This document shows, in pieces, positions 41,516-50,592 of a DNA stretch of 64,000 nucleotides. The stretch spans positions 248,001-312,000 of the forward strand of contig JAVBUO010000005.1 of the NCBI GenBank assembly GCA_031555315.1, written 5' to 3'. The translations under genes were made by a program, and so were the position numbers. Below the pieces are notes generated by a model. The model saw nothing but the letters and a program-made list of their open reading frames with translations. It ran no database searches and was not told the DNA's origin. The stretch's first letter is position 1, and the number at the start of each line of letters is the position of its first letter. The stretch is from JAVBJV01 sp031555315. GTDB lineage: Bacteria; Pseudomonadota; Alphaproteobacteria; Acetobacterales; Acetobacteraceae.

Positions 41516-42366
41516 TCTTCGATCTGGCTAAGGATCCGTTCGGCCAGTTTCAGATGCGGCAGGTCCAGCATCTTGCCGTTCCATGAAATCACCCCGGCGC
41601 CCGGGTTGGCGGCGAATGCTGCCGACACTTCATGTGCCCAGGCGATGCGTTCGGCCGACGGTGTGAACGCGGCGTTGACGCTGTCCACCTGATCCGGGTG
41701 GATGCACAGCTTGCCCGCGAATCCATCCGCTGCGGCAGTGCGTGTTTCGCGTTCCAGTCCGGCCGGGTTGCGCGGGTCGGGGAACGGCGTGTCGATGGCG
41801 GGCACGCCGGCGGCTGCGGCGGCCAGCAGGATCTGCGCGCGCGCGGCGGCGATCGGGGCGGGGTGTGTGCCGTCGGCGTGGCGCGGGGCGATGCCCAGAT
41901 CCGCCGACAGATCCTCGGCACCGAAGGCCAGCGCCACCAGACGCGGTGCGTCGGCATAGCCTGCCAGATTGAGGACCGATGCCGCGGTTTCGGTGGCCAG
42001 CGCGATGACGCCGGTGCTGCCGACGGGCACGTCCGCCGCGGTTTCCAGGGCGCTCAGCGCGATGTCGAGGTCGTACAGGTCCTCGGGGCCGGCGCATTTC
42101 GGCAGCACGATGGCGGCGGGCCTGGCCGGCACGATGGCGGCCAGGTCGGCCAGATGCCATTCGCTGTCCGCCGGATTGACGCGCACGATCAGCGGCCGTT
42201 CGGCGGCGCGCAGGATTTTGGCAACCAGAGTGCGCGCCGCTTCCTTGGCCGACGGTGCGACGGCGTCTTCCAGATCAAGGATGATCGCATCGGCGGCGAC
42301 GGTCAGCGCTTTGGCGGTCTTGCGTTCGGAATCGCCGGGGGCAAACAGGAGAGAGCGTAATTTCAT
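41512..42366 (-). CDS. CitE-like HpcH/HpaI-family CoA-ester lyase
   Basis: A 284-residue TIM-barrel protein of the CitE/malyl-CoA lyase family. LRSLLFAPGDSERKTAKAL opens the barrel; DAIILDLEDAVAPSAKEAAR (metal-linked acidic residues), LIVRVNPADSEWHLADLA, RLVALAFGAEDLSADLG and GFAGKLCIHPDQVDSVN follow, all typical. The family cleaves citryl-, malyl- or methylmalyl-CoA to acetyl-CoA or propionyl-CoA plus a 2-oxoacid. No citrate lyase alpha/gamma subunits are adjacent, so a stand-alone CoA-ester lyase is likely. ATG 42366 was preferred to 42384. It is divergent from livG. Confidence 0.88.
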   Translation of the reverse strand: MKLRSLLFAPGDSERKTAKALTVAADAIILDLEDAVAPSAKEAARTLVAKILRAAERPLIVRVNPADSEWHLADLAAIVPARPAAIVLPKCAGPEDLYDLDIALSALETAADVPVGSTGVIALATETAASVLNLAGYADAPRLVALAFGAEDLSADLGIAPRHADGTHPAPIAAARAQILLAAAAAGVPAIDTPFPDPRNPAGLERETRTAAADGFAGKLCIHPDQVDSVNAAFTPSAERIAWAHEVSAAFAANPGAGVISWNGKMLDLPHLKLAERILSQIED

Positions 42367-42533
42367 CAATGTGTTCCCAGTCATTTTATCTAACTAAGTT
42401 GAATTACCACGATCTGGTTTCCGTGTTGATGGATGTTTTTCCGGATGAGGCAGTCAGGTTTGGCTTGCGAAGGTGCCCCGTTGCATGCCATGCAGGTAAC
42501 ACAAATGATAAGATTGGGGGAGGAGACAGTCTG

Positions 42534-43301
42534 GTGACAGATTATCTTCTTGAAACGCAAGAACTTGCCAAGGAGTTCGGCGGTTTCTCGGCGGTGAGCG
42601 GCGTGAATCTGCGCATCCGCCGCAATGCGATTCATGCGCTGATTGGGCCGAACGGCGCGGGTAAAACCACCTGCTTCAACTTGCTGACCAAGTTTCTGCA
42701 GCCGACGCGCGGCAGCATTCGCTACGATGGGCGTGACATAACCGGCATGAAACCGGCCGATGTCGCGCGGCTCGGGCTGGTGCGGTCGTTCCAGATCTCG
42801 GCGGTTTTTTCGCATCTGACGTGTCTCGAGAACGTGCGTGTCGCATTGCAGCGCAAACGCGGTGACAGCATGGATTTCTGGCGCTCGGAACGGGTTCTTT
42901 CGTCATACGACGCGCGCGCGCGCGAACTGCTCGCCGACGTGGATCTGGAGGATTACGCCGGTGTTCTGGCCGGGCAGTTGCCCTATGGCCGCAAGCGGGC
43001 GCTCGAGATCGCGACCACGCTGGCGCTCGATCCCATGATGCTGCTGCTCGATGAACCGACCGCAGGCATGACGCACGAAGACGTCGACCGGATCGTGGCA
43101 CTGATCCGCAGGGTGCGGACCGGGCGGACCATCCTGATGGTCGAACATAATCTGTCGGTCGTGCAGGGGCTGTCGGACACCATCACGGTGCTGGCGCGCG
43201 GGCAGATTCTGGCCGAGGGCGATTACGAGCAGGTCAGCCGGAACGACGATGTGAAGGCCGCGTATCTCGGTTCCGAGCCCGAGGTTGCCGGTCATGCTTG
43301 A
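42534..43301 (+). CDS. livG: Branched-chain amino acid-type ABC transporter ATPase
   Basis: A 255-residue LivG-type ATPase: Walker A GPNGAGKTTCFNLLT near residue 40, signature region with LPYGRKRALEIATTLALDPMML (a shortened LSxGQ), Walker B LLLDEPTAGM and switch His in MVEHNLSVV. The H-loop and C-terminal DVKAAYLG are family typical. GTG 42534 was chosen because GGGGGAGGAG lies upstream and the frame before it lacks homology. It overlaps livF by 8 bases. First in a gene set livG-livF-receptor-receptor-livH-livM. Confidence 0.92.
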   Translation: MTDYLLETQELAKEFGGFSAVSGVNLRIRRNAIHALIGPNGAGKTTCFNLLTKFLQPTRGSIRYDGRDITGMKPADVARLGLVRSFQISAVFSHLTCLENVRVALQRKRGDSMDFWRSERVLSSYDARARELLADVDLEDYAGVLAGQLPYGRKRALEIATTLALDPMMLLLDEPTAGMTHEDVDRIVALIRRVRTGRTILMVEHNLSVVQGLSDTITVLARGQILAEGDYEQVSRNDDVKAAYLGSEPEVAGHA

Positions 43302-43986
43302 GATTCAGAATCTTCATGCCTGGTATGGGGAAAGCCACGTTCTGCACGGCATGAACCTGCATGTGCGTGCCGGCGAGGTCGTCACCCTGCTGGGCAGAAA
43401 TGGCGCCGGAAAAACGACGACGCTGAAATCCATCATGGGGCTGATGGCGCAGCGCAGCGGTTCCATCCGCTTCGAAGGCAGGGAAACGGCCAGTCTGCCC
43501 TCCAATCTGATCGCGCGGCTCGGCATTGCGCTGTGTCCGGAAGAGCGGGGAATTTTTGCCAGCCTGAATGTGACGGAAAACCTGATGCTGCCGCCGCGGG
43601 TGGCGCCGGGCGGCCTGGATCTCGAGACCATCTATACGCTGTTTCCGAATCTGAAGGAGCGCGCGCGCAGCCCGGGGACGAAACTGTCGGGCGGTGAGCA
43701 GCAGATGCTGGCGATCGCGCGTATCCTGCGTACCGGCGCAAAATTGCTGATGCTCGATGAGCCGACCGAAGGGCTTGCGCCGGTGATCGTGCAGCAGATC
43801 GGCAACACCATTCGCACGATCAAGGAGCGTGGCTTCACCATATTGCTGGTGGAGCAGAATTTCCGTTTTGCGGCGACGGTCGCCGATCGCCATTATGTCG
43901 TCGAACATGGCCAGGTCGTGGACATGATTCCGAATGCCGAGATCGAAAAAAACAGAAACAAATTGCACGATTACCTCGGGGTTTAA
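43294..43986 (+). CDS. livF: Branched-chain amino acid-type ABC transporter ATPase
   Basis: A 230-residue LivF-type ATPase, partner of LivG. It has Walker A GRNGAGKTTTLKSIMG, CPEERGIFASLNVTENL, LSGGEQQMLAIARIL, Walker B LLMLDEPTEGLAPVI and ILLVEQNFRFAA. Slightly shorter than LivG, as usual for this subunit. ATG 43294 overlaps the livG stop, so the two ATPases should be made at equal levels. Followed by two periplasmic receptor genes. Confidence 0.94.
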   Translation: MLEIQNLHAWYGESHVLHGMNLHVRAGEVVTLLGRNGAGKTTTLKSIMGLMAQRSGSIRFEGRETASLPSNLIARLGIALCPEERGIFASLNVTENLMLPPRVAPGGLDLETIYTLFPNLKERARSPGTKLSGGEQQMLAIARILRTGAKLLMLDEPTEGLAPVIVQQIGNTIRTIKERGFTILLVEQNFRFAATVADRHYVVEHGQVVDMIPNAEIEKNRNKLHDYLGV

Positions 43987-44014
43987 TCCGGGGCGTGTGT
44001 GAGGGAGGGTGAAA

Positions 44015-45253
44015 ATGTTCAATCGACGTTCTCTACTGAAGGCTGCGGCGGCGATTCCGGCTCTGGGGGCGATAGCTTCCGGTCGTGCGCGCGCGCAGAC
44101 AGCCAATACGCTGAAGATCGGCGTACTGAACGACATGTCGGGTTTATACCGCGACATTTCCGGCCCGACATCGGTGGCCGCCGTGCAGCAGGCGATCGAG
44201 GATTTCGGCGCCAGCGGCAAGGGGCTGAACGTCGAGGTAGTGTTCGCCGATCATCAGAACAAGCCCGACATCGCCAGCAGTGTGACGCGCCAGTGGCTGG
44301 ACCGCGACGGTGTCGATCTGGTGGTCGATGTGCCGAACAGCGCCTGTGCGCTGGCGGTTTCGGCGATCGTGCGCGAAAAGAACAAGGCCTACATCAACTC
44401 GACCGGTGGAACGGTGGACCTGACCGGATCCGCCTGTAGCCCGAACATGGTGCACTGGACGTACGACACCTGGATGCTGGCCAACAGCACCGGTGGCGCG
44501 ATGGTGAAAGCGGGCGGTGATAGCTGGTTCTTCATTACGGCGGATTACGCGTTCGGCCATTCGCTGGAACAGAACACCGGCAACTTCGTCACCCGTGCCG
44601 GCGGTAAGGTGCTGGGGAATGTGCGCACGCCGTTTCCGGGCACGACGGACTTCTCGTCGTATCTGGTGCAGGCGCAGTCGTCCGGCGCCAAGGTGATCGG
44701 GTTGGCGAATGCGGGTCTGGATACGGTGAACTGCGTGAAGCAGGCGGCGGAGTTCGGCATCACGCGGCGCGGCATCAAACTTGCCGGATTGCTGGTGTTC
44801 ATCAACGACATCCATGCGCTGGGGCTGCAGGCGGCCAACGGCATGGTGCTGACGGAATCGTTCTACTGGGACATGAACGACCGTACGCGCGCACTGACGC
44901 GCCGTCTGGTGCCGAAGACGAACGGCAACTACCCGGCGATGTCACATGCCGGCTGCTACGCGGGTGTGCTGCATTATCTGAAAGCCGCCGCCGACATGGG
45001 CTATGCCCAGGCGAAGGCGAGCGGTGTGGAGGCGATCAACCGCATGAAGGCGATGCCGACCGACGACGACGCGTTCGGCGCCGGCTCGATCCGTCCCGAT
45101 GGGCGCAAGCTGCATCCGGTCTATCTGTTCGAGGTGAAGAAGCCGGAAGAAAGCAAGGCGGCATGGGATTATTACAAGCTGGTCGCCACGACTCCCGCCG
45201 ACCAGGCCTTCCGCCCGATGAACGAAGGGGGGTGTTCCCTGGTTCGCGGGTAG
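44015..45253 (+). CDS. LivK-type periplasmic substrate-binding protein (1)
   Basis: A 412-residue receptor with a twin-arginine-like N-terminus (FNRRSLLKAAAAIPALGAIAS) and the Peripla_BP_6 fold: LKIGVLNDMSGLYRDISGPTS, VRTPFPGTTDFSSYLVQAQ and VIGLANAGLDTVNC. Members bind amino acids, amides, carboxylates or aromatic acids. GGAGGG lies 6 bases before ATG 44015. It is nearly collinear with the next gene (same length, most residues shared), a clear tandem duplication. The specificity cannot be stated, but genes around it (CitE-like lyase, CoA enzymes elsewhere) leave organic acids open. Confidence 0.9.
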   Translation: MFNRRSLLKAAAAIPALGAIASGRARAQTANTLKIGVLNDMSGLYRDISGPTSVAAVQQAIEDFGASGKGLNVEVVFADHQNKPDIASSVTRQWLDRDGVDLVVDVPNSACALAVSAIVREKNKAYINSTGGTVDLTGSACSPNMVHWTYDTWMLANSTGGAMVKAGGDSWFFITADYAFGHSLEQNTGNFVTRAGGKVLGNVRTPFPGTTDFSSYLVQAQSSGAKVIGLANAGLDTVNCVKQAAEFGITRRGIKLAGLLVFINDIHALGLQAANGMVLTESFYWDMNDRTRALTRRLVPKTNGNYPAMSHAGCYAGVLHYLKAAADMGYAQAKASGVEAINRMKAMPTDDDAFGAGSIRPDGRKLHPVYLFEVKKPEESKAAWDYYKLVATTPADQAFRPMNEGGCSLVRG

Positions 45254-45347
45254 GGTGGATTCGGGCGGACCGGCGCCTGTGATGACGCCGGTCCGCGATA
45301 GGACATCATTACAGACGGGATCAACCCGCACGATGAAAGGGAGAAAT

Positions 45348-46586
45348 ATGTTTGACAGGAGAACATTGCTGAAGGCGGCAGTGATGGTGCCGGGAATCGG
45401 AGCGGTTTCATTCACCCGGGCGCACGCCCAGCCGGCGCGGACGCTGAAGATCGGTGTGCTGACCGATCTGTCCGGCGCGTATCGCGGTCTGTCCGGACCG
45501 ACGATGGTTGCAGCGATCCGACAAGCGGTCGTGGATTTCGGAGCCAGCACGCGCGGCCTGAATGTCGAGGTGGTGGTCGCCGATATCCAGAGCAAGGCAG
45601 AGGTCGCCAGCGCGATCGCGCGTGAATGGCTGGACCGCGATGGCGTCGATCTGATCGTCGACGTGCCGAACAGCGCGGGGGCGCTGGCGGTTTCCGCGCT
45701 GGTGCGCGAAAGAAACAAGGTTTACATCGTGCCTTCGGCCGGGACGGCGGATCTGACGGGATCCGCCTGTTCGCCGAATACGGTGCACTGGACGTACGAT
45801 ACCTGGATGCAAGCCAACAGCACCGGCGGGGCGATGGTGAAGACCGGGATGGATACCTGGTATTTCATCACGGCGGATTACACGTTCGGCCATTCGCTGG
45901 AGAGAAACACATCGGGTTTTGTGACGCGCGCCGGTGGCAGGGTTCTGGGGTCTGTCAGAACGCCGTTTCCGGGTACGACGGATTTCTCGTCCTATCTCGT
46001 GCAGGCACAGGCGTCCGGCGCCAAGGTGATCGGGCTGGCGAATGCCGGGCAGGACATGGTGAACTGCGTGAAGCAGGCGGCGGAGTTCGGCGTTAACCGC
46101 CGTGGGACCAAACTGGCGGCGCTGACTGTTTTTATCTGCGATATTCATGCGCTTGGCCTGCAGTCGGCGAGCGGCCTGGTGCTGACGGAATCGTTCTATT
46201 GGGACATGAACGACCGCACGCGCGCCTTTACGCGCCGGCTGGTGCCAAACACCGACGGGCAGTATCCGGCGATGTCGCATGCCGGTGGGTATGCCGGTGT
46301 GCTGCACTATCTGAAGGCTGTAGAAAACCTGGGTTATGCGCAGGCGCGCTCGAGTGGCGCGGAAGTTGTCGCCCGTATGAAAGCGATGCCGACCGATGAC
46401 GATGCGTTCGGTGTCGGCTCGATCCGTGCTGATGGGCGTAAGATTCATCCCGTCTATCTGTTCGAGGTGAAATCGCCTGAGGAAAGCAGGGGACCGTGGG
46501 ATTATTACAAGCTGTTGGCCACCACGTCGGCGGATCAGGCGTTTCGTCCGGTCGCCGATGGTGGCTGCTCGCTGGTGAGCGGTTGA
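45348..46586 (+). CDS. LivK-type periplasmic substrate-binding protein (2), tandem paralog
   Basis: A 412-residue paralog of the preceding receptor. Signal region FDRRTLLKAAVMVPGIGAVSFTR, then LKIGVLTDLSGAYRGLSGPTM. Long identical stretches remain (for example FPGTTDFSSYLVQAQ, VLTESFYWDMNDRTRA, MKAMPTDDDAFG). Differences cluster partly in segments near the binding cleft (IVPSAG versus INSTGG), so substrate range may differ. ATG 45348 has AAGGGAG upstream; the frame is open to 45255 without support. Both receptors presumably feed the same LivHMGF permease. Confidence 0.9.
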   Translation: MFDRRTLLKAAVMVPGIGAVSFTRAHAQPARTLKIGVLTDLSGAYRGLSGPTMVAAIRQAVVDFGASTRGLNVEVVVADIQSKAEVASAIAREWLDRDGVDLIVDVPNSAGALAVSALVRERNKVYIVPSAGTADLTGSACSPNTVHWTYDTWMQANSTGGAMVKTGMDTWYFITADYTFGHSLERNTSGFVTRAGGRVLGSVRTPFPGTTDFSSYLVQAQASGAKVIGLANAGQDMVNCVKQAAEFGVNRRGTKLAALTVFICDIHALGLQSASGLVLTESFYWDMNDRTRAFTRRLVPNTDGQYPAMSHAGGYAGVLHYLKAVENLGYAQARSSGAEVVARMKAMPTDDDAFGVGSIRADGRKIHPVYLFEVKSPEESRGPWDYYKLLATTSADQAFRPVADGGCSLVSG

Positions 46587-46640
46587 TTGTCGTTCTAAAG
46601 GGGCCAGTGTTTTCATCCGGCCCGTGATGTGGATGGTTTC

Positions 46641-47525
46641 ATGGATACGATCTTTGGCGTGCCGATGCCGCTGCTGTTCGGTCAACTTCTGCTGGGGCTG
46701 ATCAACGGGGCGTTCTATGCTTTGCTCTCGCTTGGGCTTGCCGTGATCTTCGGCATGCTGAACGTCATCAACTTTGCGCACGGCGCGCTGTTCATGGTGG
46801 GGGCGTTCGTCGCCTGGATGCTGCTGGAATGGCTGGGAATCAATTACTGGCTGGCGTTGCTGCTTTCGCCTCTGCTGGTCGGTGCGTTCGGCATCCTGCT
46901 CGAACAGGTGTTTATCCGCCGGCTCTACAAGCTGGACCATTTGTACGGATTGCTGCTGACCTTTGGTCTGTCGCTGATCATCGAAGGCCTGTTCAGAAAC
47001 CAGTTCGGATCGTCCGGCCTGCCGTACCGCATCCCCGAGGCTTTGCAGGGGGCGACGGACCTGGGCTTCATGTTCATGCCGAATTACCGCGGCTGGGTGG
47101 TCGTGGCGTCGCTGATCGTCTGTCTGGCCACCTGGGTGGTGATCGAGAAAACCAAGATCGGATCGTATCTGCGCGCCGCGACTGAAAATGCACCACTGGT
47201 GCAGGCGTTCGGCATCAACGTGCCGGTGATGGTGATGCTGACATACGGCGCGGGGGTTGCGCTGGCGGCATTCGCCGGCGTGCTGGCGGCGCCGATCTAC
47301 TCGGTCAACCCGAATATGGGCGCCAATTTCATTATCACGGTGTTCGCCGTGGTGGTGATCGGCGGCATGGGGTCGATCATGGGGTCCATCCTCACCGGGT
47401 TCGGTCTGGGGGTGATCGAGGGTTTAACGAAGGTTTTTTATCCGCCGGCCTCGTCGACGGTAGTATTCGTGATCATGATCATCGTTCTGCTGGCGCGGCC
47501 GGCCGGTCTGTTCGGAAAGGCCTGA
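46641..47525 (+). CDS. livH: Branched-chain amino acid-type ABC permease
   Basis: A 294-residue LivH-type membrane subunit with about eight hydrophobic helices: LLLGLINGAFYALLSLGLAVIFG, VINFAHGALFMVGAFVAW, LYKLDHLYGLLLTFGLSLI and AVVVIGGMGSIMGSILTGFGLG (the EAA-like coupling region). Part of the six-gene transport set and followed by livM after 4 bases. The start is uncertain: GTG 46629 in frame is as plausible as ATG 46641. Confidence 0.92.
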   Translation: MDTIFGVPMPLLFGQLLLGLINGAFYALLSLGLAVIFGMLNVINFAHGALFMVGAFVAWMLLEWLGINYWLALLLSPLLVGAFGILLEQVFIRRLYKLDHLYGLLLTFGLSLIIEGLFRNQFGSSGLPYRIPEALQGATDLGFMFMPNYRGWVVVASLIVCLATWVVIEKTKIGSYLRAATENAPLVQAFGINVPVMVMLTYGAGVALAAFAGVLAAPIYSVNPNMGANFIITVFAVVVIGGMGSIMGSILTGFGLGVIEGLTKVFYPPASSTVVFVIMIIVLLARPAGLFGKA

Positions 47526-47529
47526 TCCG

Positions 47530-48471
47530 ATGAATCTTTCCAGACAGAATCAGCCCCTGTTGTTCGGTCTGCTGGCCGCTGTGCTGGTGGTGGCGCCGTT
47601 CGTCGGGCTCTATCCCGTGTTCCTGATGAAAGTGCTCTGTTTCGCGCTGTTCGCATGCGCGTTCAACCTGCTGCTTGGTTATGTCGGGCTGCTGTCGTTC
47701 GGGCATGCAGCGTATTTCGGGCTGGGCGGATACGTTGCCGCCTACTCCGCCAAGGCCTGGGGATTGTCGCCCGAGCTGGCAGTGGCGGCCGGCGGCCTGG
47801 CTGGGGCGGCGATGGGCTTGGTGTTCGGCTGGATCGCGATCCGCCGGCAGGGGATCTATTTCGCGATGATCACGCTGGCACTGGCGCAGATGGTGTATTT
47901 CCTGTGCGTGCAGGCACCGTTCACCGGCGGCGAGGATGGTATCCAGCAGGTGCCGCGCCACAAGGTGTTCGGTGTTATCGATATCTCGTCGGACCTGTCG
48001 ATGTACTGTTTTGTCGCCGTTATCTTCATGGCCGGATTTCTGCTGATCTACCGCATCGTGCATTCGCCGTTCGGGCAGGTGCTGAAGGCGATCCGCGAGA
48101 ACGAGCCGCGCGCGATCTCGCTCGGTTACCGGGTCGATCATTACAAGCTGCTGGCTTTCGTGCTGTCGGCCGGTCTGGCGGCGGTGGCGGGGGGCAGCAA
48201 GTCGCTGGTGTTCGGAATCGCCACCCTGACCGACGTGCATTGGACGATGAGTGGCGAGGTGGTGCTGATTACCCTGGTCGGCGGCCTCGGCACGCTGTTC
48301 GGGCCGGTGGTTGGCGCTCTGGTGGTAATCGGGATGGAAAACTACCTGTCTCAGTTCGGGGCGTGGGTCACGGTGATCCAGGGGGCGGTTTTTGTGCTCT
48401 GCGTCATGGCCTTCCGGCGCGGCATCGTGGGGGAGGTGTCGGGCCGGCTGCTGGCCTGGAGCAAACGGTAA
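47530..48471 (+). CDS. livM: Branched-chain amino acid-type ABC permease
   Basis: A 313-residue LivM-type subunit with about nine hydrophobic segments. LLLGYVGLLSFGHAAYFGLGGYVAA, GIYFAMITLALAQMVYFL, FGQVLKAIRENEPRAISLGY and VVLITLVGGLGTLFGPVVGALVV are diagnostic. It pairs with LivH to form the channel and completes the operon, giving a full importer with two receptors. The 65 bases after it contain no clear terminator, then an L,D-transpeptidase gene begins. Confidence 0.94.
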   Translation: MNLSRQNQPLLFGLLAAVLVVAPFVGLYPVFLMKVLCFALFACAFNLLLGYVGLLSFGHAAYFGLGGYVAAYSAKAWGLSPELAVAAGGLAGAAMGLVFGWIAIRRQGIYFAMITLALAQMVYFLCVQAPFTGGEDGIQQVPRHKVFGVIDISSDLSMYCFVAVIFMAGFLLIYRIVHSPFGQVLKAIRENEPRAISLGYRVDHYKLLAFVLSAGLAAVAGGSKSLVFGIATLTDVHWTMSGEVVLITLVGGLGTLFGPVVGALVVIGMENYLSQFGAWVTVIQGAVFVLCVMAFRRGIVGEVSGRLLAWSKR

Positions 48472-48536
48472 AACCTTAGCTGTACGGCTTCATAGGACTG
48501 GTGCGAAGCCACCGGTTTCATGTATGAAGCATAATT

Positions 48537-49994
48537 ATGCGTAATGTAATCTTATCCTGTGTCGCGATTTTCCCGTTGCTGGCGGCCTCGGCGGCCCCTC
48601 AGCAAGGGTTACCGGCCAGCCCGGTATGGCAGGCTGCGAACGGCGAGCCAACACTGGGAGCCAAGGTCATGGCGGCCCGGATTGCCCGTGCCGCCGAGGA
48701 CGGGCTGAATCCGGCGCATTATCCGTTACCGGCAACCGGGGCGAATGATTACGACGCGGCGATGACATCCGCTGCCACGGCCTTCATCGCAGATCTGACG
48801 GGGGGGCGGGTGCGCAACCTGCCGGGACGTCCGGATCTTGTCCGGGCAGGCCGCGCGCCAAATCCGCTGACCGTCGTCAGGCAGGTGGCCGCATCGGAAG
48901 ATCCCAAGGAAATACTTCAGGGGATCGAGCCGTCCGGCGCCGACTATCGCGCGGTCCGGATGGCGCTGGCGCAGGCTGTGGCATCGGGGGTTAGCGCGGG
49001 GCCGGTCATTGCGTTCGGAAACACGATCGAGCCCGGTGCGAATGATGCGCGCGTGCCGGCCATTCGCGCCCGGCTGGGGGCGCCGGGCGTTGGCACGCGC
49101 TATGATGCCGCGTTGCAGGAAGCGGTCCGAACGTTTCAGCGGCGCGAGGGGCTGGTGGCGGATGGGCGGATCGGGCGCCTGACTCTGACCACCCTGAACG
49201 AAGGCAACGCAATGCGGGCGCGCCGTTTGCGTGTGGCGCTGGATATGTTGCGTGACCGTCCCGTACCGGGGCCGGGGCCACGGATAGAGGTGAACATTCC
49301 CGAATTCTGGCTGCGTGTCATGAACGGCCATTCGGTTGTGCTCGAGATGCCGGTGATCGTCGGACGGCGCGACCGGCAGACGCCGCCGCTGCGCACAGCG
49401 TTGACGGGCACGGTGTTCAACCCGCCATGGGGCGTGCCGGAACGCAACGCGCGCGAGGATCTGTTACCGAGACTGCGCCGGAACCCCGAAACGGTGATCG
49501 CGTCGGGATATCGTGTCTTTCAGATGGTCGGCGGCGAGCGTCAGGAAGTGGACCCGCGCACGATCAACTGGAGCACCGTAGACCCGCGTACCATGCCGTA
49601 CTATTTCCGTCAGGATGCGGGCGAAATGAATGCGCTCGGGCGGATCAAGTTCAACATCCCGAACAACGACGATATTTTCATGCATGACACGCCGAGCCGC
49701 AGCCTGTTCGGGCGTGAGGAGCGGATGTTTTCGTCCGGATGTATCCGTCTGGGAAAACCGTTGGAACTGCTGGAGTTCGTTCTGGGTTGGCAGCGTTCCC
49801 GGATTGATGCAGCATTGGCCGGTCGGCAGACATTCGCCGTTCCGGTGCAACGCCCGGTTCCAGTGTTGATCGAATACCGGACCGCGGTGATCGGCAGTAA
49901 TGACAGCGTTACGCTGCGGGCAGATGTCTACGGGTTGGACGAATTGTATGCGCGTGCGTTGGGGGCCGCGCCAACGCGGGTTGCGGTGCGTTGA
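48537..49994 (+). CDS. L,D-transpeptidase, YcbB/LdtD-like
   Basis: A 485-residue exported enzyme with a signal peptide (about residues 1-20), an N-terminal scaffold, a peptidoglycan-binding module near 180-225 (YDAALQEAVRTFQRREGLVADG), and the YkuD catalytic domain: FMHDTPSRSLFGREERMFSSGCIRL with His, Ser, Gly, Cys and Arg of the HxxS..SxGCxR(l) motif near residue 380-405. It forms 3-3 crosslinks in peptidoglycan or attaches lipoproteins. The neighbour DUF882 peptidase and the MepA endopeptidase 2 kb away support cell-wall remodelling. Confidence 0.9.
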   Translation: MRNVILSCVAIFPLLAASAAPQQGLPASPVWQAANGEPTLGAKVMAARIARAAEDGLNPAHYPLPATGANDYDAAMTSAATAFIADLTGGRVRNLPGRPDLVRAGRAPNPLTVVRQVAASEDPKEILQGIEPSGADYRAVRMALAQAVASGVSAGPVIAFGNTIEPGANDARVPAIRARLGAPGVGTRYDAALQEAVRTFQRREGLVADGRIGRLTLTTLNEGNAMRARRLRVALDMLRDRPVPGPGPRIEVNIPEFWLRVMNGHSVVLEMPVIVGRRDRQTPPLRTALTGTVFNPPWGVPERNAREDLLPRLRRNPETVIASGYRVFQMVGGERQEVDPRTINWSTVDPRTMPYYFRQDAGEMNALGRIKFNIPNNDDIFMHDTPSRSLFGREERMFSSGCIRLGKPLELLEFVLGWQRSRIDAALAGRQTFAVPVQRPVPVLIEYRTAVIGSNDSVTLRADVYGLDELYARALGAAPTRVAVR

Positions 49995-50031
49995 GCTGAG
50001 CTCCCAAGGCGGTCGTTGGAGGAGGATTCTG

Positions 50032-50592
50032 TTGTTTCATTCAGATGATTGCCCATGCTGCCAGAACCTTGGCCGGCGCGACGTGTTTCGTATGGCGCTG
50101 GGGTTGGGCTGCGTCGCTGTAGCGCCCGCAGCGATCGCCGCTGGCGAGAATGTGCGCTCCCTGTCGGTGTTCGCGCTCAACACGCGCGAGAGTTTTTCAG
50201 GTGTTTACTGGCGCGATGGCGCCTATGACCGCGAGGCTTTGCAGCACCTGGACTGGGTGTTGCGCGATCACCGGGCCAACAAGAGCATCGATATGGAACA
50301 GAGTCTGTACGATCTGTTGTATGCCCTTAACAAGCGCCTCGGCACCAGCGCGCCGTATCAGGTGATCAGCGCCTACCGCTCGCCCGAGACCAACGCGATG
50401 CGGCATGCCCAGACCCGCAGCGTGGCGCGGAACAGCCGGCACATGTCCGGGCAGGCGATCGACGTGCGGGTCGATGGCATAAGCCCGGAAAATCTGGCGA
50501 ATGTCGTTGCCTCGATGCAGGAAGGCGGTGTCGGTCTGTACCGCCAGAGCGGTTTTGTGCATATCGATGTCGGCCCTGACCGGCGTTGGTGA
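50032..50592 (+). CDS. DUF882/YcbK-like D-Ala-D-Ala peptidase-fold protein
   Basis: A 186-residue protein with a Tat-like signal (LGRRDVFRMALGLG near residue 10) and a peptidase M15-type zinc site: SAYRSPETNAMRH, then ARNSRHMSGQAIDVRVDG (His and Asp), and SGFVHIDVG near the C-terminus. YcbK in E. coli (MepK) is an endopeptidase cutting mDap-mDap crosslinks made by L,D-transpeptidases, which fits its placement right after one here. TTG 50032 follows GGAGGAGG by 5 bases; no better start is seen. Its end abuts the convergent acyl-CoA dehydrogenase gene. Confidence 0.82.
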   Translation: MFHSDDCPCCQNLGRRDVFRMALGLGCVAVAPAAIAAGENVRSLSVFALNTRESFSGVYWRDGAYDREALQHLDWVLRDHRANKSIDMEQSLYDLLYALNKRLGTSAPYQVISAYRSPETNAMRHAQTRSVARNSRHMSGQAIDVRVDGISPENLANVVASMQEGGVGLYRQSGFVHIDVGPDRRW

